Assembly (NCBI GenBank): GCA_947501475.1
Contig: CANMWA010000006.1
Coordinates: 186,001 to 250,000 of the forward strand
DNA from: an uncultured Aquimarina sp.
Lineage (GTDB): Bacteria; Bacteroidota; Bacteroidia; Flavobacteriales; Flavobacteriaceae
DNA: 64,000 nt
Direction of reading: 5' to 3'
Of this stretch, positions 19,426-27,584 are shown piece after piece. A program made the position numbers and the translations under genes. The notes beneath the pieces are model-generated. The model worked only from the letters and a program-made list of their open reading frames with translations. It was not told the origin of the DNA and searched no databases. Positions within the stretch are counted from its first letter, which is position 1. Every line of letters begins with the position of its first letter.

Positions 19426-20271
19426 TTACCGATCATTGTATGCCGTAGGCGAAACCCCAGAATACTTCTTAAATTGCCTTGCAAAATATGAAGGATCATT
19501 AAACCCACATTGATACATTACTTCAGATATAGTGGCATCATTGTGCTCAAAATATTCTTGTGCTTTTTTTATTCTAAATTCATTTAAAAAATCAATAAAA
19601 CCCCTATTGGTTACTGCTTTAAACATTCTGCAAAAAGAGTTAGGTGTTAACCCTAGTTGTTTTGCAAGAGTTTCAGACCGAATCTCTTTATCATAATGAT
19701 CATTTATATATTGATACACCTTAGATACTCTTTCGAGTGAATGTTTATTTATGTCCAAAGAGAGTTTGCCTTTTAATACTGTTCTTTGTTCTTTGGTAAC
19801 CGAAAGCTGATGTAAGATATCAATAAAATTAAGCAGCTTTTCAGTATTATTTTGCTTGCTAAATTTTAAAAATAAAGGAGATAGTTTTTTATGAATTTCT
19901 GGAGAGAATATAATGCCGCTACTTGATGTTTTTATATATTTTGTGATCACATCAAATTCTGGAAAACGAGCCAGTTTTTCATTGATAAAACTTTCTGGAA
20001 ACTGAATAACAACCTCAACATTATTGTTAAATTGCTTATTGCCAAAGGGCATATGTGGGATATTAGGACCAAGAAAAATTAACAAGCCATCGGTATAATT
20101 TTCAAAATGAGTATCTATTTGTATACTCCCTTTTCCACTTTTAATAAAAACCAATTCATACTCTGGATGCAAATGCCAGCTTACCACATTACATTGCGAT
20201 TTATTATTATAACTCTCAATCTTTAAGGATTTTGATTGATCGAGATAGATTTGTTCATAAGATATTTGCAT
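19426..20271 (-). CDS. AraC family regulator with N-terminal cupin
   Basis: 281 residues. The N-terminal half looks like a cupin sensor (WHLHPEYELVFIKSGKGS, then FLGPNIPHMPFG); the C-terminal 100 residues are the double helix-turn-helix of AraC proteins, ending in the signature CGFNDPSYFARQFKKYSG followed by SPTAYND. It is divergent from the MFS transporter gene (20410), 138 bases apart, so the transporter is its most likely target. The ligand is unknown. Confidence 0.88.
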   Translation of the reverse strand: MQISYEQIYLDQSKSLKIESYNNKSQCNVVSWHLHPEYELVFIKSGKGSIQIDTHFENYTDGLLIFLGPNIPHMPFGNKQFNNNVEVVIQFPESFINEKLARFPEFDVITKYIKTSSSGIIFSPEIHKKLSPLFLKFSKQNNTEKLLNFIDILHQLSVTKEQRTVLKGKLSLDINKHSLERVSKVYQYINDHYDKEIRSETLAKQLGLTPNSFCRMFKAVTNRGFIDFLNEFRIKKAQEYFEHNDATISEVMYQCGFNDPSYFARQFKKYSGVSPTAYNDR

Positions 20272-20409
20272 GTAACAAAATTATCATTTTTACTTAAATA
20301 AAAGTATAATACAGAATATTTTGTCTTAACATCTGAATATTTTGTTTTAATAATCAGCCGATTATGTTTTTTAATTTTGAATAGACGCTTAAAATTATAA
20401 TTCGCTAGA

Positions 20410-21588
20410 ATGAATTCATTACATCTAATCTTAACAAAACTGCGTTATTTTGGACCAGCTTGGGTATTTGCTTCGTTAAATATTATAGTTGGTACGTGGG
20501 TATTGTATATTCCAAAGGTAAAAGAAAAGTTAGCAATCGACGATGCTCAACTTGGGATTGCCTTGTTTTGCTTTGCATTAGGCACATTGGTTATGATACC
20601 GATATCATCAGTTTTAATAAAAAAAATAGGAGTGGGTAAAGTCACACTTTTTTCGATTGTTACTTTTTCGATATTATTTTTATTACCTGTAGTAATGCCT
20701 AGCTACAATACACTTTGTGTTTCTCTTTTTGGTATTGGTTTATTAGGGTGTTTGACCGATGTATCGATGAATGCACTAGTTTCAGATATAGAGCAAGAAG
20801 ATAATGTAAATTTTATGTCTGCATCTCATGGTTTTTTTAGCCTTGGTGGCGTTATTGGGGCTGGTATTGGTAGTTTGTTGATTGTATATATAGAAATGCC
20901 AATAAAACACATGCTATATGCAGCTGCATTTGTAATCATTACCAACCTGATATTAGCTAAAGCATATTTTACTATTGAAGGCATAAAAGAAGAAAGTATA
21001 AAAAAATCACATTCAATAAAGTTAATGAAACCTCTTTTCGGACTTACTATTATTGCTCTTTTAATTATGGGAAGTGAAGGAGCAATAGAGCACTGGAGTA
21101 AGCTATATCTTCAGGATATTGTGGAGGTTACTTCAGAGAAAATCTCAGGATTTGGATTTGTTGCCTTTTCGGTGATGATGACTTTAGGTAGGTTTTTTGG
21201 CGATGCCATCAGTAAACGATTTGGTTCGTTTGTCATTATTATTAGTGGTTGCGTGATCAGTATATTCGGTTTCTTTGCAGTATTAGCTGCTCAATTAATG
21301 ATTAGCATTGTAGGGTTTGGTCTGGTAGGTTTAGGTTTTTCTGTGATTATTCCTGAGTTATTTAGATTGGCAGGAAAAACAAAAGGTATCTCATCGGCAA
21401 CCGGGATATCTTTTGTAGCAGGTTTTGGGTATTTAGGATTTTTACTAAGCCCTCCAGTGTTAGGATTTCTTTCAAAGATTGATAGCTTAAAACTTAGTTT
21501 TATGGCACTATTAATAGCCGCAATTATTGCAATGGTCATTACATTTTTCTTAAAAAGAAAAACGACCACTACAGCTATAGACATATAA
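20410..21588 (+). CDS. MFS transporter (YbjJ/FucP-like)
   Basis: 392 residues with about twelve membrane segments in two halves of six. The loop after helix 2 (SVLIKKIGVGKVT) and the matching loop in the second half (GDAISKRFGSF) fit the MFS pattern. It belongs to the branch that includes sugar symporters and YbjJ-type proteins; the substrate cannot be read. A divergent AraC gene with a cupin sensor suggests induction by a small molecule, perhaps the transported one. Confidence 0.8.
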   Translation: MNSLHLILTKLRYFGPAWVFASLNIIVGTWVLYIPKVKEKLAIDDAQLGIALFCFALGTLVMIPISSVLIKKIGVGKVTLFSIVTFSILFLLPVVMPSYNTLCVSLFGIGLLGCLTDVSMNALVSDIEQEDNVNFMSASHGFFSLGGVIGAGIGSLLIVYIEMPIKHMLYAAAFVIITNLILAKAYFTIEGIKEESIKKSHSIKLMKPLFGLTIIALLIMGSEGAIEHWSKLYLQDIVEVTSEKISGFGFVAFSVMMTLGRFFGDAISKRFGSFVIIISGCVISIFGFFAVLAAQLMISIVGFGLVGLGFSVIIPELFRLAGKTKGISSATGISFVAGFGYLGFLLSPPVLGFLSKIDSLKLSFMALLIAAIIAMVITFFLKRKTTTTAIDI

Positions 21589-21793
21589 TTAAACCCCAAA
21601 GGTATTTTATAACCTATGAAATATTTAATTTATGTTTAACCCTATTGTTTGTATTTGTTTTGAAACCATAATATATTTAGCATATAGATTCAGTCAAAAT
21701 TTTGATAAAGTAAAATCAAAATTCTATATAACAGATGGTTGACAAATGCGATAAGATGTATTAAAAAGCTATATTGAAATTTAAATAAATAAT

Positions 21794-22411
21794 ATGAGTG
21801 AAAAAATATTTGATGAATACCTTGATAATTATGATGAGGTATTAAGCGATTCTATTTATTCGCTGGAGGACAAAATTGATTTTATAGAAAATACCTTGAT
21901 CGAAAATGAAGATTTCGATATTGATCAATCACTTAATTTCAATAAAGAACTACTTAGATTTTATTCCGTAATTAAAAGATGGAAACTCTTTTGGAAGACT
22001 AACGAAAATTCTGAAATAGCGTTAGAAGGAACATTTAATATTCTTCCTATAGAAGATGTATTAATCGGAGATACTGATTTTCGTCCAGATGAATTCCCGA
22101 TAATGAAAAATTTTACTTTACTGGATTATTTTTATCCAGAAGCTGGAGTTGGTTTTTATTTAGATAAGCCAGAGCAAGGCCTGTTTTATCACGAATTTGA
22201 TGGTGATACTCAAAGATTAAACCTTGATTTCAAAGGATATTTAGAGATGCTTAAATACACCAAAGGAGTGGCTTATTGGCAAAAAAGTATTATCGAACCT
22301 ATAGTTGATAAAACATCAAGTCGCACAATCGAAAAAATAAACAAACTATTTCCCGAAGTAACCGTAAAGGGTTTTTATGAGCTATATGAATCGCTTAGAA
22401 TCGATAAATAA
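21794..22411 (+). CDS. Hypothetical protein, cytoplasmic, acidic
   Basis: 205 residues with no signal peptide and no membrane segment. It is acidic, with patches such as FDEYLDNYDEVL, a central beta-rich stretch with many aromatic residues, and a helical end. The overall pattern is loosely like small SMI1/KNR4-type proteins, but I cannot support that assignment. No neighbour clearly belongs with it. Confidence 0.6.
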   Translation: MSEKIFDEYLDNYDEVLSDSIYSLEDKIDFIENTLIENEDFDIDQSLNFNKELLRFYSVIKRWKLFWKTNENSEIALEGTFNILPIEDVLIGDTDFRPDEFPIMKNFTLLDYFYPEAGVGFYLDKPEQGLFYHEFDGDTQRLNLDFKGYLEMLKYTKGVAYWQKSIIEPIVDKTSSRTIEKINKLFPEVTVKGFYELYESLRIDK

Positions 22412-22443
22412 ACAATATTATCTGTGTTTCTCTGATACTACTA

Positions 22444-23169
22444 CTATTCTGTAATCACCTCAATATTGGTGAAATGAAGTGTCCAGTCACCCTCATTACG
22501 TTTATGAGTTTTGGCAATCTTAATGCCATTATAATCTTGATAACCTTCCCAAGAGGTTGTTAAAGAGGGTTCTTTTGCATTTTTTTTTCTAAACACCCAT
22601 TCTTTGATCATAAAATCTCCTTCAAAATAAAAATCATAAGCATCCCCAGGTGTGTAACCACCTTCGTTTTTGTATATGATAGTTAATTTTTGCATCTCTT
22701 TACCACTTATGGGGGCGATTTCTTTTACTTTATGTTCTGACGTAAAACTCGCCGCATCCCAAACCAGGTTAAAAGGAGCCAATAACCAGTATTTATCATT
22801 AATAAACCCTTGATCTGCTTTTTGAGAGATACTATCTATTTGGGTTCTATTATAAGTAATCGTATCTTTTTCTGAAGTCATGGTAACTAAGTTCTCTTTG
22901 GGTTTCCAGGTCCAGTAACGCTCAAAATGTACAGTATCTCGATCTACATTAAATGTAAATTTGATTTCCTTTACTTTATTCCAGTTTTGCAATCCATTTG
23001 CATAAGCAATAGCCTCTGCTGTAGTACGCATCTTATCGCTACTGTTTTCTCCTATATGTTCTGGATCTCGTACTTCTACTTCATCTTCGTATTGATTTTC
23101 TTTTTTCACTTCGGTTTTACATGCTACACAAAGTAATGTTACTATTAGTATTGAGATGAAATGTTTCAT
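22444..23169 (-). CDS. Hypothetical lipoprotein
   Basis: 241 residues with a lipobox (TLLCVAC, cysteine 17). The mature part begins with an acidic linker, then a beta-rich domain with regular aromatic residues (VHFERYWTWKPKENLV, YDFYFEGDFMIKEWVFRK). This resembles the open beta-sheet of LolA/LppX-like periplasmic proteins; that is inference from pattern only. It is divergent from umuC. Confidence 0.65.
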   Translation of the reverse strand: MKHFISILIVTLLCVACKTEVKKENQYEDEVEVRDPEHIGENSSDKMRTTAEAIAYANGLQNWNKVKEIKFTFNVDRDTVHFERYWTWKPKENLVTMTSEKDTITYNRTQIDSISQKADQGFINDKYWLLAPFNLVWDAASFTSEHKVKEIAPISGKEMQKLTIIYKNEGGYTPGDAYDFYFEGDFMIKEWVFRKKNAKEPSLTTSWEGYQDYNGIKIAKTHKRNEGDWTLHFTNIEVITE

Positions 23170-23287
23170 TTGGAGTTAGTTTTTAGCTAAAGTAGATAAA
23201 ACAATAAAGCTGAAGAGATAAATTAACAGCTTTTTAGATTTTTGATAAAAAATATAATTTGTGAGCGTTTTGCCTTAACTTTATTGC

Positions 23288-24544
23288 ATGTTTGCACTGG
23301 TAGATTGTAATAACTTTTATGCTTCTTGCGAGCGCGCTTTTCAGCCGCAGTTAGAAAACAAACCTATAGCCATACTCTCTAATAATGATGGTTGTGTGAT
23401 ATCGCGCAGCAATGAAACCAAGGATTTAGGACTACCGATGGCCGCACCAGCATTCAAATATCAGCGTTTTTTTAAAGAAAAAGGGATCCATGTATTCTCA
23501 TCTAATTACCCATTGTATGGAGATATGAGTAATAGAGTAATGGATATCTTATATCGGTTTACGCCCGATGTCGAAGTATATAGCGTAGACGAAGCTTTTT
23601 TAGAGTTTAACGGTTTTGAAAACTACGATTTTCAAGAATATGGCAAACAGATACGAAGTACCATAAAGCAATGGACAGGTATTCCTATTAGTATTGGTGT
23701 AGCACCTACCAAGGCCTTGGCCAAAGTAGCTAATAAAATTGCAAAAAAGTTTAGCAAAGAAACAGGAGGGGTATACGTCATCGATTCTGAAGAAAAGAGG
23801 ATCAAAGCCCTGCGATGGACCTCTATAGAATCAGTATGGGGGATAGGGCGTGGTAATGCAAAACGATTATCTGCCAGAAATGTTAAAACAGCGTTCGAGT
23901 TCACTCAACTCTCCGATACATGGGTCAAAAATAATCTGGCTATTATAGGATTACGCCTTAAAAAAGATCTCGAAGGTAATCCTACACTTGAGTTAGAAGA
24001 TCATGATAAAAACAAGAAAGCGATTGCTACTACACGTAGTTTTGAATACACGTTTTCAGATATTAATAATATCAAAGAACGAATATCAACATTTGCAGGG
24101 AGTTGTGCAGAAAAACTTCGTAAACAACATAGCAGCTGTAATATGGTAATTGTTATTCTTAGAAGTGATCGCCATAATAAAGATACTCAGCAGCACCGCG
24201 GTAGTATTGCTATCCCATTATCATATGCAACAGATTCTACATTAGTGATTACCAAATGTGCTGTAAAGGCAGTAGAAACATTGTTTAGAACAGGAGTAAA
24301 ATATAAAAGGGCAGGAGTGATTGTTACTAGTTTGATACCCACAGATAGAAAACAATTAGATCTTTTTTCTAATGAGAATCCAAAGCATGCTTCATTAATG
24401 AAAACTATGGATACTATCAATAATAAATACGGGTACAAAGTAAAAATAGCAAATCAAGATTTAGACCGTACCTGGAAAATGAAACAAGAACATCTCTCCC
24501 CCAGATATACAACTAATATTGATGAAATCATTGAAGTAAAATAA
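23288..24544 (+). CDS. umuC: Y-family DNA polymerase V subunit UmuC
   Basis: 418 residues, full length. This translesion polymerase copies damaged DNA after SOS induction. Catalytic acids are D6 in LVDCNNFYASCE and D101-E102 in YSVDEAFLEF; the little-finger and C-terminal DUF4113 regions follow, ending near LDRTWKMKQ. umuD lies 4 bases downstream, so the two form one operon in the order umuC-umuD, reversed from E. coli. I cannot identify an SOS operator upstream. Confidence 0.96.
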   Translation: MFALVDCNNFYASCERAFQPQLENKPIAILSNNDGCVISRSNETKDLGLPMAAPAFKYQRFFKEKGIHVFSSNYPLYGDMSNRVMDILYRFTPDVEVYSVDEAFLEFNGFENYDFQEYGKQIRSTIKQWTGIPISIGVAPTKALAKVANKIAKKFSKETGGVYVIDSEEKRIKALRWTSIESVWGIGRGNAKRLSARNVKTAFEFTQLSDTWVKNNLAIIGLRLKKDLEGNPTLELEDHDKNKKAIATTRSFEYTFSDINNIKERISTFAGSCAEKLRKQHSSCNMVIVILRSDRHNKDTQQHRGSIAIPLSYATDSTLVITKCAVKAVETLFRTGVKYKRAGVIVTSLIPTDRKQLDLFSNENPKHASLMKTMDTINNKYGYKVKIANQDLDRTWKMKQEHLSPRYTTNIDEIIEVK

Positions 24545-24548
24545 CGTT

Positions 24549-24989
24549 TTGAAAGACAACAAAGAGCATCATCTAGATTTTTTTCAACCTGCAAATGCCG
24601 AGCAGATTCATCTTCCCTTTATAGAAGAAGGCATTGCTGCTGGATTTCCGTCGCCTGCAGATGATTTTAAAGAAAAACGTATTAGCCTCGACGAGACCTT
24701 GATCAAGAATAAAGAAGCTACTTTTTACGCCAGGGTGCGAGGCGATTCTATGATTGATGCTGGCCTTGATGATGGAGATCTACTGGTAATCGATAGAAGT
24801 GTCGATCCCGAAAATAACAAAATAGCAGTATGTTTTATCGATGGTGAGTTTACGGTAAAGCGATTAAAAATAGAAAAAGATACCATCTATTTAATGCCAG
24901 AAAATAAAAACTACAAACCTATTAAAGTTACCAAAGAGAATACATTAACCATTTGGGGAGTGGTTACCTATGTTGTCAAAAAAGTATAA
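24549..24989 (+). CDS. umuD: UmuD, LexA-like S24 protease subunit
   Basis: 146 residues from TTG at 24549; no ATG precedes the conserved part. The self-cleavage site is A31-G32 in IAAGFPSPADDF, the catalytic serine is S67 in RGDSMID, and the lysine is K104 in FTVKRL. RecA-assisted cleavage would give the active UmuD' that joins UmuC. It follows umuC by 4 bases and ends at a terminator. Confidence 0.95.
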   Translation: MKDNKEHHLDFFQPANAEQIHLPFIEEGIAAGFPSPADDFKEKRISLDETLIKNKEATFYARVRGDSMIDAGLDDGDLLVIDRSVDPENNKIAVCFIDGEFTVKRLKIEKDTIYLMPENKNYKPIKVTKENTLTIWGVVTYVVKKV

Positions 24990-24991
24990 AA

Positions 24992-25024
24992 AAACCTGTG
25001 CGGTATTTATTACCCCACAGGTTT
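24992..25024 (+). terminator. Hairpin terminator after umuCD
   Basis: AAACCTGTG (24992-25000) pairs with CACAGGTTT (25016-25024), with an inner GGTA/TACC stem. The T run is short. The CCTGTG/CACAGG stem resembles the terminators at 31478-31527 and 32081-32136. Confidence 0.7.
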
Positions 25025-25048
25025 AAGAATCATCTTTGATTTGTGAAT

Positions 25049-25417
25049 TTATTCTACAGTCAATGTATACTGCGGAGTTTTATTCAAGGGACAGAAATAT
25101 GTATACGTTCCTTTTTGTAAAGTAACAGTTTTAGAACTTTCTGTTTTTCCATCGGCTACTACTTTAGTAACATAGGCTTCTTTGATGTGGTTTTTTGCAT
25201 CCGAAGCATCTTTGCCTTTAGGAACCAATACAAAACCTACATCTGTACCAACATTATTGTTAGTGATATTAAAGACATAGCTTCCTTCAGATAATTTAAT
25301 TTCTTTTTGAGTAAACTCTCCTTTTGTTTGCTCAAGCGAAACTGTTTTTACCTCTTGTGCATTAGCACTAAAAGTGATTACTAAAATTAAAGTGAATAAT
25401 GAGATTAACTTTTTCAT
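25049..25417 (-). CDS. Secreted cupredoxin-like protein
   Basis: 122 residues with a signal peptide (cleavage after SANA). The mature domain has the beta-sandwich pattern of cupredoxins: GSYVFNITNNNVGTDVGFVL, then TYTYFCPLNK near the end. A copper-type cysteine is present, but the histidine that normally follows it (CxxxxH) is missing, so a standard type I copper site looks incomplete. The terminator upstream separates it from the AhpD-like gene, so it may be transcribed on its own. Confidence 0.65.
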   Translation of the reverse strand: MKKLISLFTLILVITFSANAQEVKTVSLEQTKGEFTQKEIKLSEGSYVFNITNNNVGTDVGFVLVPKGKDASDAKNHIKEAYVTKVVADGKTESSKTVTLQKGTYTYFCPLNKTPQYTLTVE

Positions 25418-25462
25418 AATTTTGATGTTTATATAGTGTATTTAAATGATTTACTAATGTTT

Positions 25463-25513
25463 AAAAAGTTCCTGGAAGTTTGAAGAAGCATTTTTCTTCT
25501 TACCCCTTCCAGG
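25463..25513 (-). terminator. Terminator after the AhpD-like gene
   Basis: A two-part stem: CCTGGAAG (25471-25478) with CTTCCAGG (25506-25513), and an inner AAGAAG/CTTCTT. On the minus strand it is followed by a run of T residues (25465-25469). Confidence 0.8.
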
Positions 25514-25545
25514 AGTATATAGGGGTAATCTTCTTGTGGTTATAC

Positions 25546-26094
25546 TTATACCGAAGCTGCTTCTAGTGGTTGCGCCACAGGAAAATCAATACCTATTTCT
25601 GTAGTATTGTTGATATAGTTAGAGATGGTTTTGTCTCCTACCAAAACAATAGTATCGATTAGGTTTCCTTTGGTATATCCTGCAGCAAAGAAATTTTCTA
25701 CTACATCTTGACTTGCTTTTCCTCTGTTTTCGGTAATGTTTTTTGCTAACCTCGCTAGTGCATCTAACTTAGTATCAAATGATGCTTTACCAGCTCTTAA
25801 CTCTATTATTTCATCATCTGTAAAACCATTCATTTTTGAGATAGCTGTGTGGGCAGATAAACAGTAAAGACATTCGTTTACTTCGCTTACAGCAAGATTA
25901 ACAGCTTCTTTCTCTTTATTAGAAAGTGAAGTTTTTGCATTTGCAAAACTTAAGTAGTTCTCTAGAGCTGTATCACTATATGCATAGGTTGCATATAGAT
26001 TAGGTACAAATCCTAACCCTTTTTCAAGGTTATCAAATATTGCTTGGTTATTAGCGCTAACTTCTTCTCTGGTGGGTACATTAAATGTGCTCAT
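25546..26094 (-). CDS. AhpD-like carboxymuconolactone decarboxylase family protein
   Basis: 182 residues. The active-site pattern is E71/E74-C75-x2-C78-x3-H82 in NECLYCLSAHT, as in AhpD-type alkylhydroperoxidase proteins that use the two cysteines to reduce peroxides. It is cytoplasmic with no signal peptide. Its upstream region carries operator copy C and a 5' UTR hairpin shared with the two other units of this cluster, so it is probably controlled by the AraC protein at 27572-28420. Confidence 0.88.
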   Translation of the reverse strand: MSTFNVPTREEVSANNQAIFDNLEKGLGFVPNLYATYAYSDTALENYLSFANAKTSLSNKEKEAVNLAVSEVNECLYCLSAHTAISKMNGFTDDEIIELRAGKASFDTKLDALARLAKNITENRGKASQDVVENFFAAGYTKGNLIDTIVLVGDKTISNYINNTTEIGIDFPVAQPLEAASV

Positions 26095-26115
26095 AATTTT
26101 ATTTTTCTTTTATTA

Positions 26116-26183
26116 TCCCGAAGGTATTTTCAGGATTGGTTTTTATTTGTTTTAATTACTTTTTAATTTCTGGTACAAAGATC
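26116..26183 (-). promoter_or_regulatory. Promoter and 5' UTR hairpin, copy C
   Basis: On the minus strand GATCTTTG (26183-26176) is a variant of the TAnnTTTG -7 box. TCCTGAA...TTCGGGA (26135-26116) forms a 7-bp hairpin 21 bases before the ATG of the AhpD-like gene. Both elements recur in copies A and B. Confidence 0.6.
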
Positions 26184-26212
26184 TAATAGAAACAAGGGCA
26201 GTACAATGTTTG

Positions 26213-26242
26213 TTTTTCCCGATGGCTTGTCAAATCTTCCCG
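26213..26242 (-). promoter_or_regulatory. Conserved 30-bp operator, copy C
   Basis: Minus strand: CGGGAAGATTTGACAAGC, then CA, then TCGGGAAAAA. Two CGGGAA blocks lie 21 bp apart as direct repeats around a TTGACAAGC core. The operator ends 32 bases before the CTTTG of the -7 box, the same distance as in copies A and B. Confidence 0.7.
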
Positions 26243-26247
26243 ACCTT

Positions 26248-26409
26248 TTATTTTTGTTCTCTTATAAATGGTTTTTCGGCATCACAATAAAAATCATGAA
26301 TCGCTTTTTGCTCACAATGCGTTTTTGGTGAAATAGAATTTATGATTTGTTTTTTTCCTTGTCTGAAGATCTCTATTAAATTGAAAATTGATTTATTTTG
26401 TATGTTCAT
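26248..26409 (-). CDS. Small 53-residue protein of the AraC regulon
   Basis: ATG at 26409 to TAA at 26250-26248. The product begins MNIQNKSIFNLIEIFRQGKK and its second half has H31-C32, H38 and C42 (SPKTHCEQKA, then IHDFYCDAEK), which could bind metal or form a disulfide. There is no signal peptide. The case that it is real: its 5' end has the same operator, -7 box and UTR hairpin as two clear genes, at the same spacing, and operator copy C begins 5 bases after its stop. I do not recognise the family. Confidence 0.65.
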   Translation of the reverse strand: MNIQNKSIFNLIEIFRQGKKQIINSISPKTHCEQKAIHDFYCDAEKPFIREQK

Positions 26410-26431
26410 CTTTTTAGTATTTTAAATTTTA

Positions 26432-26487
26432 TCCCGAACTCGTTTCAGGATCTGTACTATGTTATTCTAAATTCTGATACAAAGATG
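26432..26487 (-). promoter_or_regulatory. Promoter and 5' UTR hairpin, copy B
   Basis: On the minus strand CATCTTTG (26487-26480) is the -7-like box and TCCTGAA-ACGAG-TTCGGGA (26450-26432) the hairpin, 22 bases before the ATG of the 53-residue gene. Confidence 0.6.
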
Positions 26488-26516
26488 CGGTAGAACATGT
26501 AGTAAAGAAATGGAGG

Positions 26517-26546
26517 TTTTTCCCGAGGGCTTGTCAATTTTTCCCG
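26517..26546 (-). promoter_or_regulatory. Conserved 30-bp operator, copy B
   Basis: Minus strand: CGGGAAAAATTGACAAGC, then CC, then TCGGGAAAAA. This is the most regular copy: CGGGAA blocks start exactly 21 bp apart, two helical turns, as expected for an AraC-family monomer pair. The distance to the CTTTG of the -7 box is 32 bases. Confidence 0.72.
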
Positions 26547-26551
26547 GATAT

Positions 26552-26580
26552 AAAAAAACCTCTGCATTTGCAGAGGTTTT
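26552..26580 (-). terminator. Terminator after the DoxX gene
   Basis: ACCTCTGCA and TGCAGAGGT form a perfect stem with a 2-base loop and flanking A/T runs. On the minus strand it is followed by seven T residues. It lies between the DoxX gene and operator B and so isolates the downstream unit. Confidence 0.88.
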
Positions 26581-26603
26581 GAGTAGCTTATTACAAGTTT
26601 TTA

Positions 26604-26975
26604 TTAAAAAAACCGAACATCTTTTCGATGTATCCATAAGATAATAGCACTAAGTACAAAAGTCACCGCGGCTGTAATAAAAAGAACTCCGCCATCATTA
26701 TTGACTTGAATACCTAATTTGGTTACATGCATCATAATTGCGCCTCCAATAATACCCAAAGTGAGCATAGCGCCGATCCATATAGTTTTAGGAATTAGCA
26801 ATAAGATCCCAGCAATAAGCTCGGTGATCCCAGTACCAATACGACCATAAGGTTCGAGGCCTACTTTTGTAAAAATGTAGACGCTGTCTGGATGCGCGGT
26901 AAATTTAAATCGTAATGTTTGAACAAGAATAATTGCTACAGCAATGCGCAGCAATAGGGGTAATGCCTTTTTCAT
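26604..26975 (-). CDS. DoxX family membrane protein
   Basis: 123 residues with four membrane segments and the DoxX pattern (KFTAHPDSVYIFTKVG, then GRIGTGITELIAGILLL). DoxX-like proteins are small inner-membrane proteins linked in some bacteria to quinone or thiol redox stress. It starts 26 bases after the preceding secreted-protein gene on the same strand, so it is the second gene of the unit driven by operator A. Confidence 0.85.
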   Translation of the reverse strand: MKKALPLLLRIAVAIILVQTLRFKFTAHPDSVYIFTKVGLEPYGRIGTGITELIAGILLLIPKTIWIGAMLTLGIIGGAIMMHVTKLGIQVNNDGGVLFITAAVTFVLSAIILWIHRKDVRFF

Positions 26976-27001
26976 TTTTGAGTTTGTGTTACTTTTAATG
27001 T

Positions 27002-27463
27002 TTATAGAACGCTCGGCAAAGCGTCTATTCTACCGTTAAAAGTATTCTTTCTAGAAATGATATACAACTCTTCGAGGTTATTATCTTTTTTAAATTGAAG
27101 AATCAATTCGGGGAGATTATCTCTAAGAAAGCTCTCAAATTGCTTAGCATCAGTGCTTCTGTTAGCTCCTTTGCGTATGGTTTTAAGGTAAGCAGTAGTC
27201 AAAATTTCTAACGTACTTCTTTCTGACAGAAACAATAAATGGTTATTATCTTGCTTAGCTTTCTTTATTGCTACTCTAAAACTAATGATATCTTCTGCAA
27301 TCAGATCATTATTAAAGTCACTAAAATTATTGGTGTATACAAACTCTTCGGCATTGTTATTTAGATATACCGTTTCTAATTCTACTTGTGCATGACTTAT
27401 GCTAATACTAAGTAGTAATAGCGTAGATAATGATATTTTGATATACTGTGCGAAAGTTCTCAT
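27002..27463 (-). CDS. Secreted protein of unknown function
   Basis: 153 residues with a signal peptide (cleavage near ISHA). The mature part is about 130 residues of mixed helices with no cysteine and no motif I recognise. It is the first gene after operator A and is followed by the DoxX gene, so it belongs to the same redox-stress-like unit. A periplasmic location is likely. Confidence 0.65.
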   Translation of the reverse strand: MRTFAQYIKISLSTLLLLSISISHAQVELETVYLNNNAEEFVYTNNFSDFNNDLIAEDIISFRVAIKKAKQDNNHLLFLSERSTLEILTTAYLKTIRKGANRSTDAKQFESFLRDNLPELILQFKKDNNLEELYIISRKNTFNGRIDALPSVL

Positions 27464-27476
27464 ATCTATATGTTTT

Positions 27477-27525
27477 ACCCGAAATCAATTTTCGGTGGTT
27501 TGTAATTAATTGCAATACAAAATTG
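27477..27525 (-). promoter_or_regulatory. Promoter and 5' UTR hairpin, copy A
   Basis: On the minus strand CAATTTTG (27525-27518) occupies the -7 position and CCGAAA...TTTCGG (27495-27479) forms the hairpin just before the ATG at 27463. It is the least regular of the three copies. Confidence 0.5.
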
Positions 27526-27554
27526 GGGCAAAAACAAATGTTATAGCATAGTAC

Positions 27555-27584
27555 TTTTTCCTATATGCTTGTCAATTTTTCCCG
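27555..27584 (-). promoter_or_regulatory. Conserved 30-bp operator, copy A, overlapping the araC-type stop codon
   Basis: Minus strand: CGGGAAAAATTGACAAGC, then ATATAGGAAAAA. The first half is identical to copy B; the second half has lost CG. The TGA of TTGACA is the stop codon of the regulator gene, so the operator lies partly inside the coding sequence. Spacing to the -7 position is again 32 bases. Confidence 0.7.
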
